Positions 14,889 through 23,035 of a stretch of DNA of 40,296 nt are shown here, in pieces (positions within the stretch are counted from its first letter, which is position 1; each line of letters opens with the position of its first letter). Source of the DNA: Hyphomicrobiales bacterium (lineage in GTDB: Bacteria > Pseudomonadota > Alphaproteobacteria > Rhizobiales > Beijerinckiaceae); NCBI GenBank assembly GCA_900473415.1, contig UCLR01000052.1, positions 1-40,296 on the forward strand. The letters are read 5' to 3'. The notes under the pieces were generated by a model. It searched no databases. It had not been told where the DNA came from and saw nothing but the letters and a program-made list of their open reading frames with translations. The position numbers and the translations under genes are program-made.

Positions 14889-16331
14889 ATGAGCATGAGT
14901 GATCGCTTTGCAGGAAACCGGACGGTGCTGGCAGCCGGCATGCTCGCATGCACCCTCATTGCGAGCGTTGCGCCGGGCACGGCTTTCGCCCAGGCGCGGC
15001 AGGTCCCGGAGACGCGCGAGCAGATCACGCTGTCCTTCGCGCCGCTGGTGAAGCGCACGGCTGCCTCGGTCGTCAACGTCTATGGCGCGCGCGTCGAGAA
15101 GCGGCCGCAGAACCCCTTCATGGACGATCCGTTCTTCCGCCGCTTCTTCGGCGATGGCGGCTTCGGCGTGCCGCGCGAGCGGGTTCAGCGCTCGCTGGGC
15201 TCCGGCGTGGTGGTCGATGCCGGTGCGGGTCTTGTGGTCACCAACAACCACGTCATCGAGAACATGAGCGAAGTGAAGGTCGCCTTCGCGGACAAGCGCG
15301 AGGTCGAGGCCACGATCCTGCTGCGCGACCAGCGCACCGATCTCGCCGTGCTCAAGGTTGCCGACACGAAGAATCTGACGGCCATCGACCTCGCCGATAC
15401 GGACGAGCTGCAGGTCGGCGATATCGTGCTCGCCATGGGCAACCCATTCGGCGTCGGCCAGACGGTGACGCAGGGCATCGTCTCCGCGCTCGCCCGCACG
15501 CAGATCGGCGTCGGCGACGCGCAGTCCTTCATCCAGACCGATGCCGCCATCAACCCCGGCAATTCCGGTGGCGCGCTGATCGACATGAAGGGCCGCGTCG
15601 TCGGCATCAACACGGCGATCTATTCGCGCTCGGGCGGCAGCGTCGGCATCGGATTCGCCATTCCGGCTGCCATGGTCCGGCTTGTCGTCGAGAGCGCCCG
15701 GACCGGCGCCAAGACGGTGCGCCGTCCGTGGTTCGGCGCGCGGCTCCAGGCCCTGACCACGGATGTCGCCGACGGCCTCGGTCTCGACCGGCCGGCAGGC
15801 TCGGTCGTTGCTGGCGTGGTCGAGAAGGGGCCAGCCGATCAGGCCGGCCTGCGGCGTTCCGACGTCATCCTCTCGGTCGACGGTGTCGCCGTCGATGATC
15901 CGGAATCCTTCGGCTATCGCTTCGCCACCCGGCCGATCGGCGGCACGACGAAGCTCAGTGTGCTGCGCGGCGGCAAGAAGATGGACCTCGAGATCAAACT
16001 CGTGGCCGCGCCCGAGACGCGCCCGCGCGACGCGGTGAAACTGACGAGCCGCTCGCCGCTCGCCGGGCTGACCGTGGCCAATCTCTCGCCGGCGCTCGCC
16101 GAGGAGCTGTCGGTCGATACCGGCAATGAGGGCGTCGTCGTTGCCGAGATCGAGGAGGGCAGCACGGCCGCCAATATCGGCTTCCAGAAGGGCGACCTGA
16201 TCATGGCGCTCAATGGCGAGCGGATGACGAATTCCCGCGATGTCGAGACGGCACTGCGTGAGCGCAAGCGCGCCTGGGAGGTGACGATCTCCCGCAACGG
16301 CCAGACCATCACCTCGGTCTTTCCCGGGTGA
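14889..16331 (+). CDS. DegP/DegQ-family periplasmic serine protease
   Basis: 480 residues. A Sec signal peptide (hydrophobic residues ~13-30, cleavage near AFAQA) precedes a trypsin-like domain with catalytic His121 (TNNHVIEN), Asp151 (RTDLAVLK) and Ser226 (NPGNSGGAL). Two PDZ domains follow, at about residues 285-375 and 395-478. HtrA proteins degrade or refold misfolded envelope proteins as caged oligomers. ATG 14889 is chosen; a second ATG two codons on is possible. It overlaps the rarA start by 4 bases (GTGA). Whether it is DegP, DegQ or another HtrA paralogue cannot be settled from sequence alone. Confidence 0.93.
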   Translation: MSMSDRFAGNRTVLAAGMLACTLIASVAPGTAFAQARQVPETREQITLSFAPLVKRTAASVVNVYGARVEKRPQNPFMDDPFFRRFFGDGGFGVPRERVQRSLGSGVVVDAGAGLVVTNNHVIENMSEVKVAFADKREVEATILLRDQRTDLAVLKVADTKNLTAIDLADTDELQVGDIVLAMGNPFGVGQTVTQGIVSALARTQIGVGDAQSFIQTDAAINPGNSGGALIDMKGRVVGINTAIYSRSGGSVGIGFAIPAAMVRLVVESARTGAKTVRRPWFGARLQALTTDVADGLGLDRPAGSVVAGVVEKGPADQAGLRRSDVILSVDGVAVDDPESFGYRFATRPIGGTTKLSVLRGGKKMDLEIKLVAAPETRPRDAVKLTSRSPLAGLTVANLSPALAEELSVDTGNEGVVVAEIEEGSTAANIGFQKGDLIMALNGERMTNSRDVETALRERKRAWEVTISRNGQTITSVFPG

Positions 16332-17638
16332 GTGACCTGTTTTCTGCCTCGGGGCTGGACAAGTCCGGCCCCCGGCCGCTCGCCGACCGCCTGCGGCCGA
16401 AGACTCTTGGTGAGGTGGCGGGGCAGGAGCATCTGACCGGGCATGACGGCGTGCTGACCCGGCTTGTCGCTTCCGGCTCGGTCGGCAGCCTGATCTTCTG
16501 GGGGCCGCCCGGCACCGGCAAGACGACCGTGGCGCGGCTGCTGGCAGGGATGGTCGATCTCGGCTTCGAGCAGATCAGCGCGATCTTCTCGGGCGTCGCC
16601 GACCTCAAGAGGGTGTTCGAGGCGGCCCGGGCCCGCCGGCTCGGCGGCAAGGGCACGCTGCTCTTCGTCGACGAGATCCATCGCTTCAACCGCGCCCAGC
16701 TCGATGCCTTCCTTCCCGTAATGGAGGACGGCACGATCACGCTGATCGGGGCCACGACCGAGAACCCGTCCTTCGCGCTCAACGCGGCGTTGCTGTCGCG
16801 CGCCCGCGTGCTGACCTTCAAGGCGCTGGACGAGGGGGCTCTGCTCTTCCTGCTCGGCCGGGCGGAGGTTCTGGAGAACCGCGAGCTGCCGCTGACGCCG
16901 GAGGCGCGGCTGGCGCTGGCGCGCTTCGCCGATGGCGACGGGCGCGCCGTGCTGACCCTGGCGGAGGAGGTCTGGCGCGCCGCCAAGCCGGATGAAATCT
17001 TCGACGAGGCGGGCCTTGCCGAGGTGATCCAGCGCCGTGCGCCGATCTACGACAAGGCGCAGGACGGGCACTACAACCTGATCTCGGCCCTGCACAAGAC
17101 CATCCGCGGTTCCGATCCCGATGCTGCGCTCTACTATTTCGCGCGCATGCTGGATGCGGGCGAGGACCCGCGCTTCCTGGCCCGGCGTCTGGTGCGGATG
17201 GCCGTGGAGGATATCGGGCTGGCCGATCCGCAGGCGCTCGTGCATGCGCGCGCGGCGGCCGAGACCTATGAACAGCTTGGCTCGCCGGAAGGGGAACTCG
17301 CGCTCGCCAACACGGTGATCTACCTCGCCACCGCGCCGAAATCGAACGCCGCCTACATGGCCTACAAGGCGGCGGTGCGGGTGGCGAAGGAGGCGGGCTC
17401 GCTGATGCCGCCCAAAACCATCCTCAACGCGCCGACGAAGCTGATGCGCGAGGAGGGCTACGGCGCCGACTATGCCTATGATCATGACGAGCCGGACGCC
17501 TTCTCGGGCCAGAACTACTGGCCCGAAGCGCTCGGCCGGCGGCGCTTCTACGACCCGCCCGAGCGCGGTTTCGAGCGCGAGATCAGGAAGCGGCTGGAAT
17601 ACTGGGAGAAGCTCCGGCGGGAGCGCGGGGAGGGGTAG
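16328..17638 (+). CDS. rarA: Replication-associated recombination protein A (RarA/MgsA)
   Basis: 436 residues with a GTG start inside the stop of the protease gene (GTGA), so probably translationally coupled. It is an AAA+ ATPase with Walker A GPPGTGKT (residues 59-66), Walker B LLFVDE (111-116), sensor-1 GATTENPSF, and the C-terminal RarA tetramerisation region (SDPDAALYYFARML, YLATAPKSNAAY). RarA acts at stalled replication forks and is related to clamp-loader and RuvB ATPases. The htrA-rarA order recurs in alphaproteobacteria as far as I recall. Confidence 0.95.
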   Translation: MSDLFSASGLDKSGPRPLADRLRPKTLGEVAGQEHLTGHDGVLTRLVASGSVGSLIFWGPPGTGKTTVARLLAGMVDLGFEQISAIFSGVADLKRVFEAARARRLGGKGTLLFVDEIHRFNRAQLDAFLPVMEDGTITLIGATTENPSFALNAALLSRARVLTFKALDEGALLFLLGRAEVLENRELPLTPEARLALARFADGDGRAVLTLAEEVWRAAKPDEIFDEAGLAEVIQRRAPIYDKAQDGHYNLISALHKTIRGSDPDAALYYFARMLDAGEDPRFLARRLVRMAVEDIGLADPQALVHARAAAETYEQLGSPEGELALANTVIYLATAPKSNAAYMAYKAAVRVAKEAGSLMPPKTILNAPTKLMREEGYGADYAYDHDEPDAFSGQNYWPEALGRRRFYDPPERGFEREIRKRLEYWEKLRRERGEG

Positions 17639-17675
17639 CGTTCTCGCTCCTCTTATTCGCGGCTGAACCACTGCC

Positions 17676-17780
17676 GTCATCCCGGACGCAGCGAAGCGGA
17701 GATCCGGGATCCATGCCAGAGCGCTTCGAGCAAAGGTTCAGGCATGGATCCCGGGTCGACCTGCGGTCGCCCGGGATGAC
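17676..17780. repeat. Dispersed palindromic repeat (GTCATCCCGG family)
   Basis: The 105-nt element begins GTCATCCCGGACGCAGCGAA and ends CCGGGATGAC, so its tips are an inverted repeat; inside, GATCCGGGATCCATGCC faces GGCATGGATCCCGGGTC. This composite palindrome is of a kind I know as a high-copy intergenic repeat in Rhizobiales. It lies between the convergent ends of rarA and the small - strand gene and may work as a bidirectional terminator. The rest of the 17639-17821 gap shows nothing else. Confidence 0.7.
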
Positions 17781-17821
17781 CTTACGGTTGAGCCAGCAAG
17801 CCGTGTGCTACGGCGAAGCGT

Positions 17822-18160
17822 TCAGCTCCGGCAATAGAACGGCAGGAAGGTGCTCGCCATGCCCTGGTTCATCGCCATGACGACCAGCGTGTTCGCCAGC
17901 GCCAGCTCTTCCTTGCTGCGGGCGCAGACATCGGCGCGGCCCTGGCAGTTCGAGCCGAGGAAGGCGTCGTGGCTGGCGAGGAATTCGGTGCCGAGCCCCT
18001 GTTTGCCCTGGCGGGCGACGGCCTGCGAGAAGGCGGCCTTGTAGCGCTCGCATTTCTCAGTGGGCCAGTCGCGGCCGGCCTGAGGCTTCGCCGAGGCTTG
18101 AGCCTCCGCTGCGGCGATTCCGGCGAACAAGGCGAGCGCGAGAGCGAGCAGAGCGGGCAT
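17822..18160 (-). CDS. Small secreted four-cysteine protein, unknown function
   Basis: 112 residues from ATG 18160 (a TTG at 18175 would add five). A clear signal peptide, MPALLALALALFAGIAAAEAQA, leaves a ~90-residue mature protein with four cysteines (contexts EKCERY, SNCQGR, DVCARS, FYCRS), enough for two disulfides. GGGGAACGATTCG precedes the start. No domain recognised; the spacing of NCQGRADVCARSKEEL suggests a compact helical secreted domain. The gene is transcribed alone between a repeat element and the divergent ABC binding-protein gene. Confidence 0.7.
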   Translation of the reverse strand: MPALLALALALFAGIAAAEAQASAKPQAGRDWPTEKCERYKAAFSQAVARQGKQGLGTEFLASHDAFLGSNCQGRADVCARSKEELALANTLVVMAMNQGMASTFLPFYCRS

Positions 18161-18336
18161 CGAATCGTTCCCCAATTCCGCCGCGGGCTGCGGCGCGACG
18201 CATCAAGCCTGCAATTGCGGCGAATTCAGTCATCGGCCGAAAATTCATGCGTCAAGCTGCGGCCTTCGCAGGCAGGCAAATAGTTGAGCGGGCCTTCAGT
18301 GGATCGGATCATGGCGCATCGGTTCAGGGGAACGAC

Positions 18337-19923
18337 ATGGACAGACGCCAGTTTCTGAAGACCTCCGCAGCCGCAGCCGCCCTTCTGCCGGCCCCGCATC
18401 TCGCCCGCGCGCAGGATGCGAAGGTGCTGCGCTTCGTGCCCTATTCGGATGTCGCGATCATCGACCCGATCTGGACCACCGGCTATTCGACCCGCACCCA
18501 TGCGCTGCTGGTCTGGGACACGCTCTACGGCCTCGACGAAACGCTCCAGCCGCAGCCGCAGATGGTCGAGGGCCATGTCGTCGAGGATGACGGCAAGCGC
18601 TGGACGCTGACGCTTCGGCCCGGCCTCGTCTTCCACGATGGCAGCAAGGTGCTGGCGCGCGATGCGGTGGCCTCGATCAAGCGCTGGGGCGCCCGCGACG
18701 CCTTCGGCCAGGCGCTGATGGCGGCGACCGACGAGCTCTCGGCACCAGACGACCGGACCATCGTCTTCCGGCTGAAGGCGCCATTCCCGCATCTGCCGGC
18801 GGCGCTGGCCCGGCCGAGCGCGCTCGTCGCGGCGATCATGCCGGAGCGGCTCGCGCAGACCGACCCGTTCAAGCAGATCCCGGAGGCGATCGGCTCCGGG
18901 CCGTTCCGCTATGTCAAGGACGAGCGCATTCCGGGCGCGCGCCATGTCTATGCCCGCCATGAAGGCTATGTGCCCCGCGCCGGCGGCACGCCGAGTTTCA
19001 CGGCCGGGCCGCGCACGCCCTATTTCGACCGGGTCGAGTTCCAGGTGATGCCGGATCCTGCGACCGCGATCAGCGCGCTGCAGACGGGCGCGATCGACTG
19101 GGTCGAGCAGCCGCTGATCGACCTGCTGCCCGTGCTGCGCAAGGACCCCAACATCGTCGTCGAGGTCAAGGACCCGACGGGCATGGCGGGCCAGCTCCGG
19201 CTCAACCATCTGCATCCGCCCTTCAACAACCCGGCGATCCGCCGCGTCATCCTCAAGGCGCTCGACCAGCAGGCCTGCATGGATGCAGTCTGCGGCGGCG
19301 ATCCCGAGGTGAAGCGCACCGCGATGGGCTTCTTCCCCGCGGGCTCTGCGATGGCGTCGGAGGCCGGCATCGGCCCGCTCAAGGCCGCCAAGAACTATGA
19401 CGCGCTGAAGCGCGAGCTTGCCGAGGCCGGCTACAAGGGCGAGAGGATCGTCTTCCTCTCGGGCCAGGACGTGCCGCGCATCTCGCAGGTCGCGGAGGTC
19501 GCGGCCGACATGCTGCGCAAGCTCGGCGCCAATCTCGATTTCGTCGCGGCTGACTGGGGGACCGTCCTGCAGCGCATCGCCAGCCGCCAACCGGTCGAGA
19601 GCGGCGGCTGGAGCTGTTACGTCACCTACTGGTCCGGCATGGATCTCGGCTCGCCGGCGACGAGCTCGCCGCTGCGCGGAAACGGCGAGAAGGCCGGCCC
19701 CGGCTGGCCGACCAGCCCCGAGATCGAGGCGCTGCGCGCGAAATGGCTGGCGACCGGCGATCTCCCCGGGCAGAAGGCCATCGCCGAGCAGATCCAGGCC
19801 CAGGCGATGCAGGATGTGCCCTATGTGCCGGCCGGGCAGTATTTCCAGCCCGTGGCCTACCGCAAGGGGCTGACGGGCATGCTGAACGGCGTCCCGGTCT
19901 TCACCAATCTGCGGAAGGGGTGA
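18337..19923 (+). CDS. ABC transporter substrate-binding protein, family 5 (peptide type)
   Basis: 528 residues from ATG 18337, chosen because it gives a twin-arginine signal (MDRRQFLKTSAAAAALLPAP); an in-frame ATG at 18247 lacks one. The mature part has the family 5 pattern of DppA/OppA: YSDVAIIDPIWTTGYSTR, LVWDTLYGLDE, WTLTLRPGLVFHDG and GPFRY. Such proteins bring oligopeptides, nickel-like chelates or other solutes to an inner-membrane ABC importer. No permease or ATPase gene is adjacent, so it is an orphan here and its substrate cannot be inferred. Confidence 0.88.
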   Translation: MDRRQFLKTSAAAAALLPAPHLARAQDAKVLRFVPYSDVAIIDPIWTTGYSTRTHALLVWDTLYGLDETLQPQPQMVEGHVVEDDGKRWTLTLRPGLVFHDGSKVLARDAVASIKRWGARDAFGQALMAATDELSAPDDRTIVFRLKAPFPHLPAALARPSALVAAIMPERLAQTDPFKQIPEAIGSGPFRYVKDERIPGARHVYARHEGYVPRAGGTPSFTAGPRTPYFDRVEFQVMPDPATAISALQTGAIDWVEQPLIDLLPVLRKDPNIVVEVKDPTGMAGQLRLNHLHPPFNNPAIRRVILKALDQQACMDAVCGGDPEVKRTAMGFFPAGSAMASEAGIGPLKAAKNYDALKRELAEAGYKGERIVFLSGQDVPRISQVAEVAADMLRKLGANLDFVAADWGTVLQRIASRQPVESGGWSCYVTYWSGMDLGSPATSSPLRGNGEKAGPGWPTSPEIEALRAKWLATGDLPGQKAIAEQIQAQAMQDVPYVPAGQYFQPVAYRKGLTGMLNGVPVFTNLRKG

Positions 19924-19993
19924 TCCCTCGCGCAACCGGCTCCCTGGAGGAATTTCGTTTGTGCGCGGTCGTGACGCTGGCTATTGCTGGCGC

Positions 19994-20377
19994 ATGACCT
20001 CCACCGCACTCGTCTTTCTGGGCGCCGGCATCGGCGGCGTGCTTCGGCACGGCGTCAATCTCGCTGCGCTGCGCTGGCCGTTTGGCAGCTTTCCCTATGG
20101 CACGTTCCTCATCAACATCGCTGGTTCCGGCGTGATGGGGCTCGTCGTCGGCTGGTTTACCTTCCGGGTCCCGGAGGGCGCACCGCAGGATCTGCGCCTG
20201 TTCCTCGCGACCGGCATCCTCGGCGGCTTCACCACCTTCTCGACCTTCTCGCTCGACGCGGTCATGCTCTGGCAGCGCGGCGAGACCGTCGCTGCCGCGA
20301 CCTATGTGCTCGGCTCCGTGGTGATCTCGCTGGCGGCGCTGGTCGCGGGCTTCGCGCTGGTGAGGTGGCTGGCATGA
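19994..20377 (+). CDS. crcB: Fluoride-specific ion channel CrcB/Fluc
   Basis: 127 residues from ATG 19994 with four hydrophobic helices. Family motifs GGVLRHGVNLAA, GTFLINIAGSGVMGL and GGFTTFSTFSLDAV are all present. Fluc exports fluoride across the inner membrane as a dual-topology dimer. An in-frame GTG at 19961, 10 nt after GGAGG (19946-19950), would add 11 residues and has the better ribosome-binding site, so the start is uncertain. The stop overlaps the next start (ATGA). Confidence 0.92.
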   Translation: MTSTALVFLGAGIGGVLRHGVNLAALRWPFGSFPYGTFLINIAGSGVMGLVVGWFTFRVPEGAPQDLRLFLATGILGGFTTFSTFSLDAVMLWQRGETVAAATYVLGSVVISLAALVAGFALVRWLA

Positions 20378-21657
20378 GGACGGGTGGCAAAGGCCCTGGC
20401 AGCAAGGGCACGGGCGGCAAGGGGCCCGGCAGCAAGAGGGCAGGCGGCGCGCGCGCTGGCGCCTCTGGTCGTGGGGGCAGGCCGCCATCTGCGGGGGCTC
20501 CGCGCGGCAAGCGGCCCAGCCATGACGAGCGCAGGCGGGCCGCGGCCCGCCCGGCCGAGGGCGAGGTGCGGGCACCGCGCCTCGCACGGCCGATCCGACC
20601 GAACGAGGCTCCGAAGCCCACGCGCGCCGAGGTCAAGGCTGAGACGGCCGAGGTCCTTTCGACCGGTGTGCAGCAACTCGTGGTGACACCGGACGAGAAC
20701 GAGATGCGGATCGACCGCTTCCTCGAGGCGCGCTTTCCGCAGCTCTCCTTCAGCCATATCCAGCGCATCGTCCGGAAGGGCGAACTCAGGGTCGACGGCA
20801 AGCGCGCCGACAGCAAGGATCGCCTTGCCACCGGCCAGACGGTCCGAATCCCGCCGCTGAAGCTCGAGAAGCAGGCGGAGCGGCCGCGTTCGGCCAAGGC
20901 CGATGCCGACACAATCGGCTTCCTGCGCTCGATCACGCTCTATGAGGACGATGACGTCATGGTCCTCAACAAGCCGGCGGGGCTGGCGGTGCAGGGTGGC
21001 TCCGGCACGACGCGCCATGTCGACAAGATGCTGGAAGCGCTGACAGGCAAGGACGGGCAAAAGCCGCGCCTCGTCCACCGGCTCGACAAGGACACGGCCG
21101 GCTGCCTCGTCATCGCCAAGTCGCGTTTCGCGGCGGCGACGCTGGCCAAGACCTTCCGCTCGCGCTCGGCCCGCAAGGTCTATTGGGCGCTGGTCTTCCA
21201 TGTGCCGCGGGTGAAGCAGGGCCGGATCTCGACCTATCTCGCGCGCGAGGAAGCCTATGACGGCGACCAGCGGATGGCGGTCGCGCAGCATGGCGAGGAG
21301 GGCGCCATGCATGCGGTGACCTATTACGCCGTGGTCGAGACGGCGGCGCAGAAGCTCGCCTGGCTCTCGCTCAAGCCCGTGACAGGGCGCACCCACCAGC
21401 TGCGCGCCCATGCCGCCCATATCGGGCACCCGATCATCGGCGATCCGAAATATTTCGACATCGAGAACTGGGAGCTGCCGGGCGGCATCCAGAACAAGCT
21501 GCACCTGCTGGCGCGCCGGATCGTCATCCCGCATCCGCGCGGCAAGGGCACGATCGATGTCAGCGCGCCGCTGCCGCCGCATATGCGCCAGAGCTGGAAC
21601 CTGCTCGGCTTCGAGGACGAACGCTACGACCCCATCGTCGACGCGCCGGACGAGTAG
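20374..21657 (+). CDS. RluA-family 23S rRNA pseudouridine synthase (RluC-like)
   Basis: 427 residues from ATG 20374, overlapping crcB by 4 bases. Residues 1-90 are a Gly/Lys/Arg-rich low-complexity tail. An S4 RNA-binding domain follows (RIDRFLEARFPQLSFSHIQ, ~112-160), then the catalytic domain with HRLDKDTAG at 235-243, Asp238 being the expected nucleophile, and the motifs VLNKPAGLAVQGG and PVTGRTHQLRAHAAH. RluC modifies positions 955, 2504 and 2580 of 23S rRNA in E. coli. RluC is the likeliest member but RluD-like specificity is not excluded. Confidence 0.9.
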   Translation: MRTGGKGPGSKGTGGKGPGSKRAGGARAGASGRGGRPPSAGAPRGKRPSHDERRRAAARPAEGEVRAPRLARPIRPNEAPKPTRAEVKAETAEVLSTGVQQLVVTPDENEMRIDRFLEARFPQLSFSHIQRIVRKGELRVDGKRADSKDRLATGQTVRIPPLKLEKQAERPRSAKADADTIGFLRSITLYEDDDVMVLNKPAGLAVQGGSGTTRHVDKMLEALTGKDGQKPRLVHRLDKDTAGCLVIAKSRFAAATLAKTFRSRSARKVYWALVFHVPRVKQGRISTYLAREEAYDGDQRMAVAQHGEEGAMHAVTYYAVVETAAQKLAWLSLKPVTGRTHQLRAHAAHIGHPIIGDPKYFDIENWELPGGIQNKLHLLARRIVIPHPRGKGTIDVSAPLPPHMRQSWNLLGFEDERYDPIVDAPDE

Positions 21658-21687
21658 GACCGGCGCGCCTCCTGACGGAACGGAAGA

Positions 21688-21729
21688 GAACAGTTGCAGA
21701 ACATATTTGCCTATGTTCTAACTATGTTC
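21688..21729. promoter_or_regulatory. Two mirrored LexA-type boxes upstream of the PsiF-like gene
   Basis: GAAC (21688) N7 GAAC (21699-21702) and GTTC (21715) N7 GTTC (21726-21729) are both exact matches to the alphaproteobacterial SOS box GTTC-N7-GTTC, in opposite orientation, 12 nt apart. Their inner halves form the inverted repeat AGAACATA-N6-TATGTTCT (21698-21719). A candidate promoter, TTGCAG (21694-21699) with a 17-nt spacer to TCTAAC (21717-21722), lies under both boxes, so LexA binding would block it. Confidence 0.6.
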
Positions 21730-21750
21730 TCGTTACGGAAGGGGCTGACC

Positions 21751-22245
21751 ATGCGTTCGATCTTCATCGTTTCCGCCTTTGTCCTCGGCTGCGCGACGGC
21801 GCAAGCGCAGACCGCCGCGCTGCCCAAGCCCGCGGAGCCGGTCGCAGCGTCGTCCGCTTCTGAAGAGATACCGCGAGCGGAGCGGACCAAGGCCCGGCAG
21901 GACTGTCTTTCCGAGAATGTTGCGCTCTCGGGAGACGATCTGCGTGCGGAGATGCGCCTGTGCATGCAGGCGAAGTTGCCGGGCGTCAGGCTCTATGCGC
22001 AGGACGGCGTCACGCGCGACGGCAAGCCGACCGCGGTCGCAGCGCGTGCCGCCTGCAAGGAAGAGATCGACGGGCGCAAGCTCGAAGGTTCGGAGCGGGT
22101 TGCGGCGCTGACAGCCTGCTTCAACGCCAAGCGGCCCGACCTTGCCCAGCGCGCGGAGTGCCCGAGGGAAGCGCGCGGCAAGGGGCTGGACGGCGCCGAT
22201 CTGCGCAAGGCGGTGGAAAGCTGCGCGCGCGAGGCCAGAGGCTGA
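21751..22245 (+). CDS. Secreted protein with three PsiF-like cysteine repeats
   Basis: 164 residues from ATG 21751, chosen for the GGAAGGGGCTGACC ribosome-binding site and the signal peptide MRSIFIVSAFVLGCATAQA; further in-frame starts exist upstream. The mature protein holds three similar ~28-residue units, each with a paired cysteine: QDCLSENVALSGD…RLC, AACKEEIDGRKLEGS…TAC, and AECPREARGKGLDGA…ESC. The Cys…L-x-G…Cys spacing resembles the PsiF repeat of phosphate-starvation-inducible periplasmic proteins. Biochemical role is unknown. Its promoter carries two LexA-type boxes. Confidence 0.75.
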   Translation: MRSIFIVSAFVLGCATAQAQTAALPKPAEPVAASSASEEIPRAERTKARQDCLSENVALSGDDLRAEMRLCMQAKLPGVRLYAQDGVTRDGKPTAVAARAACKEEIDGRKLEGSERVAALTACFNAKRPDLAQRAECPREARGKGLDGADLRKAVESCAREARG

Positions 22246-22333
22246 GCGGCCAGCGCCGTGGCTCGGGGCGGTGGGATGGCGGCATGACGCGGGCGCAATG
22301 GATCGCGGCAACGATCCGCGCTAAAGCGCCGCC

Positions 22334-23005
22334 ATGGACCTCATCATTTTCGATCTCGACGGCACGCTGATCAATTCCGAGGCGATCATCCTTGAAGCGC
22401 AGTTCGAGACCTTCAGGCGTTGCGGCCGGGTGCATCCGGGCCGCGAGGCCGGGCTCGGCATCGTCGGGCTGACGCTCGACATCGCAATGGCGCGGCTCGC
22501 CGGGCTCGACGAGCCCGACGACACGCTGACGCAGACCTATCGGGAGGTCTTCAGCGCGATGCGCCTGCAGGCGGACCCCTCACTTGACGACCCGCTCTAT
22601 CCCGGTGTCGCTGAGACACTCATGGAGCTCAAGCGCCGCGCGGGGCTCAAGCTCGGCATTGCCACGGGCAAGTCGCGCAAGGGAGCTGAGTTCATCGTCG
22701 AGCGCCATGGCTGGCAGGGTGTGTTCGACACGGTGCAGTCGGCGGACGATGCGCCGTCCAAGCCGCATCCCGGCATGATCCTGCGGGCGATGGCCGAGAC
22801 GGGCGCCGCGCCGGAGCGCACGGCGATGGTGGGCGACTCGTCCTTCGACATCGAGATGGCGGTCGCGGCCGGCGTGACACCGGTGGCCGTGTCCTGGGGC
22901 TTCCAGCCGGTGGCGAACCTGGTTTCACTGGGCGCCCGCCATGTGCTCAGCGACTTTGCCGAGCTGCCGGCGGTGCTGGGGCTTGCACAGCAGGCGACGG
23001 TCTGA
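22334..23005 (+). CDS. HAD-superfamily phosphatase, Gph-like
   Basis: 223 residues. HAD motif I FDLDGTLINSE (Asp7 nucleophile, Asp9), motif II ATGKSRKG, the lysine motif SKPHPGM and motif IV MVGDSSFDIEMA are all seen, with a subclass-I alpha-helical cap between. These enzymes hydrolyse small phosphomonoesters such as phosphoglycolate; the actual substrate is undetermined. It follows the PsiF-like gene by 88 nt and ends 30 nt from the convergent MFS gene. Confidence 0.88.
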   Translation: MDLIIFDLDGTLINSEAIILEAQFETFRRCGRVHPGREAGLGIVGLTLDIAMARLAGLDEPDDTLTQTYREVFSAMRLQADPSLDDPLYPGVAETLMELKRRAGLKLGIATGKSRKGAEFIVERHGWQGVFDTVQSADDAPSKPHPGMILRAMAETGAAPERTAMVGDSSFDIEMAVAAGVTPVAVSWGFQPVANLVSLGARHVLSDFAELPAVLGLAQQATV

Positions 23006-23035
23006 CGGCGAGCCGACGCGGCCCAGGCGGAGGCC

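Noticed and set aside
19921..19993. Possible fluoride riboswitch ahead of crcB (GGTGAT and AACCGG fragments).
   Set aside because: Only two short fragments match; the second conserved CTGATG…CTCC part is missing and the region is too short. A search with the RF01734 model would decide.
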